This document shows, one piece after another, positions 37,069 to 48,273 of a stretch of 64,000 nt of DNA (the first letter of the stretch is position 1; each line of letters opens with the position of its first letter). The notes beneath the pieces were generated by a model. The model saw nothing but the letters and a program-made list of their open reading frames with translations. It was not told the origin of the DNA and ran no database searches. Source of the DNA: Populus alba (taxonomy: Eukaryota > Streptophyta > Magnoliopsida > Malpighiales > Salicaceae); contig NC_133287.1 in NCBI RefSeq assembly GCF_005239225.2, positions 10,707,493 through 10,771,492 of the forward strand, in the 5' to 3' direction. The translations under genes and the position numbers were made by a program.

Positions 37069-38777
37069 TGACACGACCAAAAGCTTGATGTCTTTTCCCA
37101 AGTGCAGGAGTGTCGAAGTAATAAATAACCCGGCAAGACCGGGGTCGAACCACAGAGAGGTTAATTGTATAAATTATAAATAACAACACAACAATAACAA
37201 CAATAACAATAATAATAACAATAGTAGTACTAGTAATAGTATTAATAATAATAATACTCAGTACGTGGCGTTGTTATACTTGAGAATGATCTAAAAGATC
37301 GGGTCACAGGTTTCCAGCCTATATACTGAGTTTTTGAACAGATAATAATAATAATAATAATGATAAAGAAGAGAAGGAAGAAATTAATGAGAACTTTGAG
37401 TTGAAAGATTAATGTAAGGATTAAACAACGATTAAAATAAATGTCAAGGTTAGAGGATCCACTAATGGTACTTCAAACAAGTATAGTATAAACTCTTATT
37501 ACTCAATTGGAAACCACACATAAAGGAGGTTCCAATCAGATTATAAATTGTTAACATGATTACATTAGTTATCTTATTCGAATAAAGCTAATACTTGTAA
37601 ATGTTGGCAGGCATTCATGATTATAACTTATGTTAACAACAAATCAAGTTCCTTTCATAGCTCAGGTGTCGGTTATACCATACAGTATGGGCTATGAAAG
37701 TACCAAGTATTTGTTGTACCAAGTGTTATACAACATAAATCTAGATTAACCATTTAACAAGCAAAGTACTAAAAGTGAACAAGATAACAAATATCAAACA
37801 TGTTAATATCCAACGTTAGGGTCCATGTTAAGTTTATATTATACTTATTCTTACACCATTAGTGTACCCTTTTCACCTTGACATAATTAACTTAGCTAAA
37901 CATAATGAAAGAAAGAAACATAAATGAACAAGATAAGAACATAAATGAGAAAGAAGTTAACTAAGTAAAGGAAAGGAAATTAAATGCATAAACTTGATAT
38001 TAATGAAAGCAAAACATAAGTAATACAAAGAGAGAAAGCAAGAGCATGATCTTGATCTGCAAACCAAGATGCCTCAATACATGGTAAGTGCCTCCTTTTA
38101 TAGGCCAAAATTTGGAACTATTGATTTGTTGACTAATTGATGAGTGGGTGGCCATATCTTGACTTGATAACAATCCTTATCTTCTTGTCTGAACAAGACG
38201 TCATTGCTAACATCATAATTTGCCTAGAATCCTCAGGAATATTCTAGGAAATTGTCTCAGCTTTCCAACAAAAAAAAGATGAGGTCATTTGGACTTCTAG
38301 AACTCAAGATATGGGCTGAACACTAAATAGTGTCTGGGCTGCAGGACAGCTTCGGACTTCTTCGTTGTTCCTATATTTTTGTCTTGAAAACGGCCTTCTT
38401 AGATCTTGGTGTCCAAATGAAAGTTGTAGGCCTATGTTTTACCTTTCCATCCATATAAAATGGACCTAAATCCGAGATCTAGAGCTCCAGATATGATCCA
38501 ATTACCGAGCACTGTTCCGGTTTGGACTGCACCGACATCTCTTTTCTAAGTTTGGCCATCTCTTTGTCCTTTAACTTTCAATGCTTAAACTCATCAATCA
38601 ATCCTTTTATTTATGTGATAGTCCTGCATTTAAAATGAGCATTTACCATAAATTAAGGTATCTTATAATATCAAACTTGTTATTATAAAACATACTTTAG
38701 TTAAGGAGTTATTGATACTTCAAGTGCAAAATGATGATATAAAACCTTGATAAACATGCACTTTTAAGTACTAATCA
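37069..38777 (-). mobile_element. Solo LTR of an Athila-like Ty3/gypsy element with 5-bp TSD
   Basis: The sequence TGACACGACCAAAAGC... to ...AAGTACTAATCA (1709 bases, TG...CA ends) interrupts array unit 5. It is flanked by ACTAT on both sides (37064-37068 and 38778-38782), while the other units have a single ACTAT at this place. Internally it resembles, in reverse complement, the LTR at 41166-42737, which is followed by a primer-binding site; this fixes the orientation as minus. No internal region is present, so it is a solo LTR formed by LTR-LTR recombination. Because it splits only one unit, it inserted after that unit formed. Confidence 0.9.
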
Positions 38778-39046
38778 ACTATGTTTGGTTCTTAAAGTGT
38801 TTAAAATAATTGAAGGTATCATGGGGTTTCTCAATTGGTTCCGAATTCTTTAGGGGTTTTTTTGCTTCCAATTTAAATACATAAACATTTATATCAAATC
38901 CAATACGTGCTCAACCCATGAGGCTGTCTTATGAAAAAGTGAAATTCAGTAAAAAACAAAGTAACAAAATGGTTATCCAAAGACTCAAATGTTTATTTTA
39001 CATCATATAGACACTTATTAGTGCATACAATTTATACTAGAACAAT

Positions 39047-39433
39047 TCAAGGTTGAAAAGAAAGGGTTGAAGCAGCAGGTGCCGAAGCTACAGTAGCAGC
39101 ACATTGGTTCCAAATTTGGTCACCCTTAGCTACAACGGAAGTTACTTTATCCTTTGGCACTTTTGAAACGAATAGTTTTATGAAATCATCATGGCAAGCT
39201 TTCCCAGTTGCTATATGCCTTTGGCAACAGTATTCCGATGGAGTATTGTTGTTGTATACACTATTAGAGATTTCTATTGCACAATGTTTTGTCACCTTTG
39301 TGTGGCACTCTTCCAAATGTTTAGAAAGCTCTGGATTTTCTTCTTGAGTACGGATTGCAAACCCCGGTGTAATGATAAGCATACCGATAAACAAAAATAG
39401 TCCCAAGGAGGTGTTTTTACCTAAGCTTCCCAT
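39047..39433 (-). CDS. ECA1/prolamin-like secreted Cys-rich protein, array copy 5
   Basis: The 128-residue product has two substitutions against the other array copies: His for Arg at 50 and Val for Ile at 59, both close to Cys51. All six cysteines and the signal peptide are intact. The A run before the ATG is expanded to sixteen bases, and the leader has lost one A upstream (GATAGAAAGTTG). The TATA box is at 39520-39526. Its 3' flank is interrupted about 265 bases after the stop by the solo LTR, which could affect transcript ending. Confidence 0.8.
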   Translation of the reverse strand: MGSLGKNTSLGLFLFIGMLIITPGFAIRTQEENPELSKHLEECHTKVTKHCAIEISNSVYNNNTPSEYCCQRHIATGKACHDDFIKLFVSKVPKDKVTSVVAKGDQIWNQCAATVASAPAASTLSFQP

Positions 39434-40168
39434 GTTTTTTTTTTTTTTTTACAGCAATGTATTCTCTTACTTTGATAGAAAGTTGTTGGATGCAAATAAA
39501 ACAACACCATCCAAGTCCAATTTATAGGTAAGAAAAAGCTTCAAAACATTTTGTTGATTTGATGTAGCGTTTGCACGTTAAGAGCTGATGGAATCCGTTT
39601 TAGGAAGTTAGTTCTAGCAAAAAAGGAGTGTCCAGGTGGTTTTGATAGGCTACAGCGTATTCAAGTGTAATTAAGTAATTATGAGTTACATTTATGAAAA
39701 GACCAATTCTAAGAAAAAGATTAATAAATTTAGAAAATTGCTCAGTGAAGTCACTGTTTTAGTATAATAGCACAATCTAATTAAACGGTTTACAAATATA
39801 GATAACATACAAACTCCAGTTACGTTAATATTATTATTATGTAACTCTTATTCTTTAATGTGAACTTAACCTATGCATTTATATTACCCTAATTGTAACT
39901 CGTACTAGTGATAAAATTCTACAGCACAACACAAGAGATTGTGAAACAAGTTTTGTAGTTCTCATCTGATCTCGTGTAGCACAATGCAAGGATGATAATG
40001 TGACGGGAAGAGAATTTATCGGGGAATAACGAAGAAAGAAAAATGTTTGAAATTGATATTTAGACAAGTATTCATTAAGAAAACTTTATGAAATTTGTTT
40101 CGACCATATCATTTTTAAATGTGATTGAGTGGGAGGATGCAGATTTTTAAGATGATTTATTTTTTAAT

Positions 40169-41165
40169 GTTTCGACAATTCAAGTATGAATGCAAGCTTT
40201 ATGTTCCTATGTTGTTATTGCACCTAAACCACAACTTAACTAAAACCTAATACTGCTTTTTATTAGGAGAGATTATTGTTGCACGAGCTCTGTTAACATA
40301 TATGTTTATAGCACCATCAAAGTACATAGTCCACCAATCTGATTTCCCTTAGTCGATTGAAAGCACATCTTCATCAGGAAAATCAAATTTCAATGGCTCA
40401 TAATCTTCCATAGCATGGTCAGCTAGGTGATCGGCGATGACATTCCCTTTCATGGCTTTCCGTATTATATATATTATGTCATACTCAGTTAGTAGAACTT
40501 TCCATATTTCAATTTAGCTTGATAGACAGGGGTGGATTCAATAGGTACTGCTTGATTTTCTCGAAAGCTTCTTCACACTCTTATTCCAAATTCGAAGATT
40601 CTTATTCCTTAACCCTCAAAGATTGGGTCACAAGTCATGGTTAATTGAGATATAAACCAGGTGATGTAATTCAACCTTCCCAGGAACCTTCTTACATCCT
40701 TCTCAGTCTTGGGAGTTGGCATAGATTGAATAGCCTTTACTTAATTAGGGTCCACTTCTATCCCTTTGTCACTCATCATAAATCCCAACAACTTCCCAGA
40801 TTTCACCCCGAATGAACACCTTGCATGGTTAAGCCTTAACTTATACTTAGTCTTTCAAATAATTCCTTCAATATTTGGAAATGATTCTCTCCCTCTCTAG
40901 ATTTAGTAATCATGTCATCTACGTATGCTTTAATCTCTTTTTGCATCATGTCATGAAATAGAGCCACCATGGCCCTTTGGTGGTGGCCTCGACATTCTTT
41001 AACCTAAATATCATGACTTTGTAGCAAAAGGTTCTCTATGGTGTTACAAAGGTTGTTTTCTTCTTATCCTATTGTGCCATTTTCATCTAATTATAGCCCG
41101 AAAATCCATCCATAAAGGAATATATGGATCAACCAATACATCTATATGTGGTAGAGGAACATTAT
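40169..41165 (-). pseudogene. Ty3/gypsy pol fragment (RT to RNase H)
   Basis: On the minus strand, with several stops, I read: a stretch like that preceding the catalytic box (PPKGHGG, near 40975); then the region of the YVDD box, decayed to something like DDM with a stop near 40920; then REGENHFQILKELF (about 40890). Next come a GKLLGFM-like stretch near 40790, PTPKTEKDVRRFLGRLNYI (about 40690), and RNase H start. It is flanked on the left by truncated array unit 5 and on the right by the LTR at 41166, whose orientation is opposite. So this piece belongs to a different insertion. Confidence 0.7.
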
Positions 41166-42576
41166 TGATTAGTACTTAAAAGTGCATTTTTATCAAGGTG
41201 TTATATTATCATTTTGCACTTGAAATATTAATAACTCCTTAACTAAAGCATGTTTTATAATAACAAGTATGATACTATAAGATACCTTTAATTTATGATA
41301 AATGTTCATCTTAAATGTAGGCCTATCACATAAATGAAAGGATTGATTGATGAGTTTAAGTACTGAAATTAAAAGGACAAAGAGAGGGTCAAACTTAGAA
41401 AAGAGATGCTGGTTCAGTTCAAACTGGAACACTATTCGGTCATTGGGTCATATATGGAGCTGTAGATCTTGGATTTAGGTCTGTTATATATGGATGGAAA
41501 GCTAAGACATAGGCCTAAAACTTTCATGAGAGTCCAAGATTTAAAAAGGTCGTTTTCAAGTCCAAATTGTAGCAACAACATAGAAGTCTGAATTTGTCCT
41601 ATAGCCCAGATATTGTTCAGTGTTCAGCCCATATCTTGAGTTCTAGAAGTCCTAATGACCTCAATTTTTTTTCCTGGAAAGCTGAGACAATTTCCTAGAA
41701 CCTTCACGAGTTAACTCTGTTCCAATTTTGATGTTATCAATGATGTTTTGTTCAGACAAGAAGATAAGGATTGCCACCAAGTCAAGATGTGGTCACCCAC
41801 TCAACAATTAGTCATCAAATCAATAGTTTCAAATTTTGGCCTATAAAAGGAGGCATTTGCCATGCATGCAGGCATCTTAGTTGTTCAGATTAAGATCACT
41901 CTCTTTCTTTGTATTTTGTAATCTTTATTTTTATTTTATGTTTATGCTTTTCATTTCCTTTAATATACTTATGTTCTTATGTTGTTTATTTATGTTTATC
42001 TTCTTTATTATGTTTAGCTAAGTTTATTATGTCAAGGTGATAAGGTTTCACTAATGGTGTTAGAATATGTATAAAATAAACTCAGCATGGACTTCAATGT
42101 TTATATCTAAGAAAGTTTGTTATTAACATGTCTTATCTTTTTATCTTACTAATTCTTAATACCTTGCTTATTAAATGGTTAATCTAGATTTATGTTGTAT
42201 AACACTTGGCACAACAAATGCTTGGCACTTTCATAACCAACCGTATGGTATAACCTCCACCTGTGCTATGAAAGGAACTTGATTTGTTGTTAACATAAGT
42301 TAGCATCATGAATTCCTGAAATTATTTAAAAGTATGGTGTTACTTAAATAAAATAATTAATATGATCATGTTAAAAATTTATAATGAACTATTAAGGATA
42401 AATCATCCGATTGGAACCTCCTTTGTGTGTGGTTTATAGTTGATTAATAAAAAGAGTTTATACTATACTTATTTCTAACACTATTAGTGGATCCTCTAAC
42501 ATTGACAATTGTTTTATCATTATTTAATCCTTACATCAATATCCCATAAAATTCTCATAAATTCTTTGTTTTATTA

Positions 42577-42627
<51 letters not shown>

Positions 42628-42737
42628 TGTAATTTATATAGTTCACCTCCCTGTGGTTCGACCCCGGTCTTACCAGGTTATTTATTACCTCGACACTCCT
42701 ACACTTGGGATAAGACATCAATCTTTTGGTCGTGTCA
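41166..42737 (+). mobile_element. LTR of an Athila-like Ty3/gypsy element
   Basis: The 1572-base segment starts TGATTAGTACTTAAAAGTGC and ends TTTGGTCGTGTCA (TG...CA), directly followed by a primer-binding site and gag. Its body contains the same phrases as the solo LTR at 37069-38777 (reversed), including the ATGTCGAGGT/AACAAATAACC-like end region and an AT microsatellite at 42580-42623. Being followed by the internal region marks it as a 5' LTR; I see no matching 3' LTR downstream in the window. Confidence 0.85.
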
Positions 42738-42743
42738 AGTTTT

Positions 42744-42762
42744 TGGCACCATTGCCAGGGAG
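42744..42762 (+). other. Primer-binding site, tRNA-Asp type
   Basis: TGGCACCATTGCCAGGGAG begins seven bases after the LTR end. It is close to TGGCGCCGTTGCCGGGGAT, the complement of the 3' end of plant tRNA-Asp, which several plant gypsy lineages use. The few mismatches are all G-to-A changes, as expected from decay of a methylated element. Confidence 0.7.
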
Positions 42763-42989
42763 GAAATTCTAGTATAAATTATAGTTTTTATTTTATTTTC
42801 TCTTTTCACTCTTCTTGTATCTAACTTTGTTTCTTTTGTTTTGTTTTCTTCTTCCTTTATTCTATTCCTACACGTGCATGAGAGTTTGGTCACGTACATT
42901 AAGTGGTAGACTTTGTAGGGTATCCTCATCATTTTCAGAAAATATGGCCGAAAAAGATAACTAGTCGCTTCATAATGAGAATAATGAGA

Positions 42990-43430
42990 ACAATTGAGTT
43001 AGAACACGTAGAGGCCACCCAAATCCCACAAAAACAAGTGCACCCTTATGCATAGTTTTCCCTCTTAATCCATCTTATTTTAATTTTAAGACAACTATTA
43101 TTCAACTTTTACCTTCTTTTCATGGCTTAGATGTAGAAAATCCATACTTGCATTTAAGGGAATTTGAGGAGGTTTGCAACACTTATAATGACTCAAATTG
43201 TAGCATGAACACCTTCAGATTAAAAGCTTTTTTCTTTTTCATTAAAAGATAGAGCTAAAACATGGCTATAAAATTTAAGACCAGGATCTATCCATGCTTG
43301 GGATGAAATGCAACAATAATTTTTAAAGAAGTTTTTTCCATCTTATAAAACAAATTCTTTCAAAAGACAAATCATCACTTTCACTCAAAAATTATTCTCC
43401 TTTTATAAAATTTCCCCCCTCCTTCAGCAT
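42990..43430 (+). pseudogene. Athila-like retrotransposon gag fragment
   Basis: After the LTR and primer site, the plus strand reads a retrotransposon gag domain. The landmarks are FHGLDVENPYLHLREFEEVC, then a RLKAF.FSLKDRAKTWL region with a frameshift, then HAWDEM with FLKKFFP after it, and the FTQKLFSFY region. These match the retrotransposon gag family (PF03732-type). Frameshifts and stops kill it, and it ends near 43430 without pol. Confidence 0.75.
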
Positions 43431-43689
43431 ATGGCTGGATGTTCACTCATATAGAAAATCTCTACACATGCTATTCAAGGAAATATTGCGATAATTATTG
43501 CAGAGATTATCTTCTATAACTAGCACCAACAAATCCTATAGATATGGTATTTTATATTGCAGTGATTATTTTTTATAACTAGCATGAATCAAATCCTATA
43601 TCTATTGTATTTTATATTGTAGTAATTATATATGATTCAATAATTATTTCCTTAAATATTAACTCTGATGCTCTATGTTATTGCCACAT

Positions 43690-43690
<1 letters not shown>

Positions 43691-43731
<41 letters not shown>
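43691..43731. repeat. CT dinucleotide microsatellite
   Basis: About twenty CT repeats without interruption. They account for the Leu-Ser stretch in the short plus-strand frame at 43668. Confidence 0.95.
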
Positions 43732-43734
<3 letters not shown>

Positions 43735-43924
43735 TTCTTTATTTTTTGAAATTTCATCAAAACATGGGTCGAAAAATAGATAGCAACAAATGCCCTTTAT
43801 TTACAATGCTTACAAAGCAAAACTCCTCAATGTTTTGCATAGTAAGTTTGTAAAGAAAAAAAAAAATCTTCCTTGCTTGCTAAATGATCCACTCATCTAA
43901 GGACTTCACTTTTTAAAAGAAAAT

Positions 43925-45000
43925 GGTCTTGTTATCATGGGTGACCTGTCTTTTTAAAAAATAAATTGGTCTATTTTCATGGGCTGCCTACCCACACACA
44001 CTCAAGCTGGTCTATTTTTAAAGGCGACCTGCCCATATACTCATGCTAGTCTACTTTCACGAGAGACCTGCCCTTTCGATTGGTTAACCTAAGATCCCAT
44101 CTGGTGATCTCCTTTAAACTGAAGCAAAGTCATGTGTAGCTCTATTAACCTGAAATCCCATCTGGCGATTCCCTTTAACCAAAGCTAAACTCTGTGTGTG
44201 GTTGGCTTAACCTGAGATCCTATTTGATGATTTCCTTTAACCAGAACCAATACAAAGATATGTGTGTGGTCTCATTATAACGGGTGACTTACCCAAAATG
44301 AAAGATGGGTCTCATTATAACGGGTGACTTACCCAAAATGAAAGATAGGTCTTATTATGACGAGTGACCTACCCAAATAGAAAAAGGGAAGAGTGGTCTC
44401 ATTCTTATGGGTGGCCTACCTAAGGGAAGAATGGCCTCATTATAATGGGTGACCCACCCAGGTAAAAAAAATGGAGAATGGTCTCATTTTAATAGGTGAC
44501 CTACCTAGAAAAAATGATGGTCTCATTGTGATGGGACCTACCCAGAAAAAATGATGGTCTCATTGTGATGGGTGAAGTGGAAAAGGGGAAGATGTCTCAT
44601 TATTATGGGTGACCTACCTAAGGGAAGAATGACCTCATTATAATGGGTGACCTACCCAAGTGAAAAAGGGGAAGAGTGGTCTCATTATGATAGGTGACCT
44701 ACCCAGGTAAAAATATGAAGAATGGTGTCATTTTAATGGGTGACCTACCTGGATAGAAAATTGTCTCTTTGTAATGGAAGACCTATCCGTTTTGAAATTT
44801 GGAAAGGATTTTGGAAGGGGTCTCAATATCTAGAAGACCCGCCCATTTTAAAGAATTTTTTTTTAAGAAAAACTCCACGCTTTTTCTAGGAAATGGTCTT
44901 AATATCAGATGACCTATCTATTTTAAATTTTCTTAGAAAAACTCCATTTTTTTTTCTTTTAAAAAAATGGTTCTAATATCGGGTGACTTGTCCATTTTGA
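43925..45000. repeat. Minisatellite of GGTCTCATT..GGGTGACCTACCC units
   Basis: More than a dozen imperfect copies of GGTCTCATTATAATGGGTG followed by ACCTACCC occur. They are separated by A/G-rich spacers of variable length (AAAATGAAAGAT, AAAAAGGGGAAGA), with typical spacing 40-70 bases. Between 44085 and 44240 a second type, GAGATCCCATCTGGTGAT with TTCCTTTAACC, occurs three times. The core GGGTGACCTACCC contains an inverted repeat, GGGT/ACCC. It probably forms part of an LTR or leader of a large Ty3/gypsy element. Confidence 0.75.
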
Positions 45001-45309
45001 ACTTCAAAAGAAATCATCTTACCTTAAGGAATGAAGCAGTGCTGGTTCACAATTCCTATCCTTTTCCATAGTTTCATTAACTTGAGATTTTGCACCTCAG
45101 CAGTTCCAAAAAACTTGGAAACTATTTTGGCTTTCATCACATCTTTTCCTGCTAGGTTGGTGTTATGACAATATAACATGCATATTTTTTTTTTGTTACC
45201 TATTTTGAAAACATAAGTCCTCCTTTTCGTTGTAGCCTTCTTCAAGCTCTTGTTTTCATTTGTTTGCCTGAACTATCCTCTTTGAACTGGAACATGCTCC
45301 ACTCGCTAT

Positions 45310-46060
45310 ATTTTGGGGGGAATATATAAAAAAATAAAAAAAAATCTTATTTGGGAGGAATTTATCTATTATTCACAGTTAATGTTTGGATAAAGAAATC
45401 CTAAAGGGATGAATATTCAAAATATTATTGAGAATAACTTGTTATTATTCACTGTTAATATTTGGATAAAGAAACCTTAAGTGGTAAATATCCAAAATAT
45501 TTTTCTAGGAATAATAAGTCATCACACATACTTGAAACAAGCCTTGATTATAATCGAGAACATTTCAATTGTTTACTCCACGGTTTACGAGCCGTGAGAG
45601 TATAAAACAATAAGGCAAAATTAGGCTTTTAAAGCGCCCTAGATTTCTAAATCATTATCCCTCCTCCTTGCGATTTATGAGTCGCAAACTCTTGAAATAC
45701 TAAGGGGAAAATGAGTTTTTAAAGCACATGGAACCTATTTTGATTTCTATCATAATAAATTTAGTTTGAATCAAACCTAGGAAAATTGATGGGATGAGAA
45801 AAAACTAACACCATAGCAATTATAAGGCAAACGAAACACTAAGCAGCTTACCTTAGGTAAGGCATACTAGAGGTGTTAATGCCTTCCTTTTATGCAACTA
45901 GTCCCTTGCCTTAGAATCTCTGAAAAACCAGTTAGGTTTTCTAGTGACCATAATACTAGGTGGCGACTCCTTTATTCACAAAAACATAAACAAAAAAAAC
46001 CTGAAATCAATTGAGGATCACCGTGACGCCGCGCTCTGCTATAAGGGTGCAACAGTTGTT
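45310..46060. mobile_element. LTR-like retroelement segment with hairpins
   Basis: A ~75-base tandem duplication occupies about 45365-45510 (GTTAATGTTTGGATAAAGAAA recurs). Two stem-loops follow: ACGG-TTTACGAG-CCGT (about 45580) and GCGA-TTTATGAG-TCGC (about 45677). Then comes a stretch with TTAATGCCTTCC, TTCTAGTGACC and GGTGGCGACTCC (about 45875-45970), the kind of phrase I associate with the 3' part of Tat/Ogre-type LTR elements. No coding domain is visible. Confidence 0.4.
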
Positions 46061-46239
46061 ATAAAAATCATTTTGAAATTGGTTTTGTCAATAATAAATT
46101 CCTTCTCTGAAGTTAAAACATTCAACTCATTTTGGATGTTTTCTGTGATTGAAGAAAAGGTTGGAGAGGTTGGAGGGGATTGTTGTTCAAAGTTTGTATA
46201 TAAAGGTTTGGGTATATTTATAGTGTAATCATTTTTCTC

Positions 46240-46900
46240 TCTTATTATGAATATGGTCTCTTAGATACTATCTTTACCCAGATCCTAGTAGGCTCTCATA
46301 CTAGGATAATATGAAAATTAGAATAATAAAATAAATTAGAAAAAGAACCAGTACATGGCGTTTTTACACCTGAGTATGATCTTTAGATCTGGTCACAGGT
46401 TTCCATTCGATATACTGGGTTTGGGAAAAGAAACAAATTTCTAATGTGAATGAAGAGGCAAGTCAAAGAAAAGATCCTCTACCAAACACAGAGCATACTT
46501 AAATTTGCATAAATATAAATTTTGCATGTAAATAGAATATAAATAAGATATAATCTTACTTAAATTTGTATTAGAAATCAATACAGGAGATATTGGTTAT
46601 AAGAGAGTGTTTTGAGAGAAATTTTGTGTTTGTTAAGATGTGTTCTGCCTCCTAAGGCTCAAGGGTCTCCTTTTATAATGGAGTTGCCATGGAAGAGGTC
46701 AAAATGCCTTTTTGGAAAGCCTGAAGATTTCTTTTGAAGCCATGTGCTCTTATTCTCCATGCTCAAGAGATGACAATTTGGAAATTGCCCATGTTTTTCG
46801 TGGGGTTTGTCTTCTTATCACCGACAGCTAGTTTGTCTTTTTATAGTATCAAGTAATGTTGTAGAAAAAAAGCCTAAGATAATGGGCCTATAAATGGAAA
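46240..46900. mobile_element. Retroelement LTR or leader fragment
   Basis: The phrase GTACATGGCGTTTTTACACC..GAGTATGATC, then GGTCACAGGTTTCCA and ATATACTGGGTTT, resembles in order the stretch at 37258-37340 of the solo LTR. The two therefore share an ancient module. A TATA-like CCTTTTATAATGG lies near 46670. It lies next to the viral remnants, but I cannot say to which element it belongs. Confidence 0.35.
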
Positions 46901-47179
46901 GGGGCTCAAAATAGATGAGCCTAAAAGATATTAAAAATAGGCTCAAAATAGGTGAGCCTAAATACTCTTTTCTTTTCTTCTTTTTTAAAGGATTTGTAAA
47001 GATGGTAGGATGTCGTAGCAGTCATCTTCGTTTTCATCACCTAAAGGAGTATATGATCCTAAGGATGATGAGGTTGAGGAAGAAATCAAAATTCTCCTTT
47101 TCCATTGTCTGAAAATATTCTTTTTTGGACTTGGCAGTTGCCAAGAGTGTTGAGGCATATGCCTTTTGGGCGAGGAAAA

Positions 47180-48230
47180 GGGATTAAGACTAGTCTTGTA
47201 AAGGTGGTGGTTCTTTAATACCTTGTTTGTTGTTTGTGGAAAGCCATGTCATTACAGCAGATTTAGAGCTTTTATTTTCTATGGCAAAAAAGTCCCACCA
47301 TTTAACTTTGTATTTGCTGATCAAAATTACATGGGTATTTTGATCGTTTTAGTTGAAGTACCATGAGCATACCCATGGCACAAAGAATTTGAAATAAAAC
47401 ATAAGTATTGGAGGAAATTTCTTTTCTCTTTTTGTGCCCTTGAAATTCTGTTTGAAAAGTTGGTAGCCTTTTTCAACCACAAGATGTGGGTGAAGGAGAT
47501 CAGTGATGCAACCAAAGTAATCCCACCATTGACGGAACTAGTTTGGCATTTTTGTAGTATTAATTGTCGTATCAAAATAAAATAACCAGAAATGGCTTCC
47601 TTTGGATTTTTGAAGAAAAAAAAGGCATGAAACCATGCCTGTTGGTAGTCCCAATAGGAATAAGTTTGGCAATGGTTATGTAGTTTTGTTCGGAAGTTGA
47701 TAGGAAAATGGATTCCGTGATGGAGAGGTTGTTTCCAATCAGTTAGATGTAAGACATTTTTGATGATACTAGTGGAATAAGCTGGTTCAATATGATGTTG
47801 TTTGAGGTTAAATGTTTAAATTTTACTAAACTCATAATTTCAAGGATGGTCATGTAGTAAGTATGAGTTTTTGCAGTATCCCAAGGTGTGAAATACCACC
47901 TTGGAGGAAAGATTTTTGAAGTTGTGATCATAGGATCTGGATGGTAAAAACCATCCTTAATAATTAAAATATTTTAAAAATTAGTTTTGATAAAATATTC
48001 AAATTTAGGTTTTGGAGATGTTTTGATGAAATTGCTTTGAGAGAATGAAAGATTTGTAAGCAAAGGTTTTTAGGAAGAAGACTCTGCTTGGGATTTTGAA
48101 ATCAATTTAGAAGTTTTACCTAACTGAGAGGATTCATCCTCATAGAAGTATAGGTGAACGCTATTGAATGGTAATAAGTCTCGTTGAGAGATGAAAGGGT
48201 AGTAAACCCATTTAACTTACAGCTTGTATT
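47180..48230 (-). pseudogene. Decayed minus-strand coding remnant, possibly viral
   Basis: The minus strand shows broken, codon-like frames at 47743-47931 (with a PRWYFTPWDTAKTHTYY stretch) and 47327-47575 (ILWLKKATNF). I associate such Trp/Tyr-rich stretches with uncharacterised polyprotein regions found beside Caulimoviridae-like sequence in plant genomes, but I cannot name the domain. Stops separate the frames. Confidence 0.3.
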
Positions 48231-48273
48231 TTTGGCTTTGTCTTTCTAAATGACGGATTTTGTTTTTTATAGA

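Larger units (their letters stand above)
27158..40168 (-). repeat. Tandem array of a ~2.47-kb ECA1/RCC1 unit
   Basis: The phrase CGTTTGTTTTTAAATATGAAG recurs at 27158, 29627, 32094, 34563 and 37030, giving spacings of 2469, 2467, 2469 and 2467 bases. Four full units lie at 27158-37029. A fifth runs from 37030 to 40168, where homology stops inside a TTTATTTTTTAAT phrase; without its solo-LTR insertion it is about 1425 bases long. Units 2 to 5 look nearly identical, with differences mostly in homopolymer lengths and a handful of substitutions. Unit 1 is slightly more different in its first 250 bases. Each unit has one ECA1-like gene on the minus strand, its TATA region, spacer, and an antisense RCC1 last exon (units 1-4). 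Confidence 0.95.
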
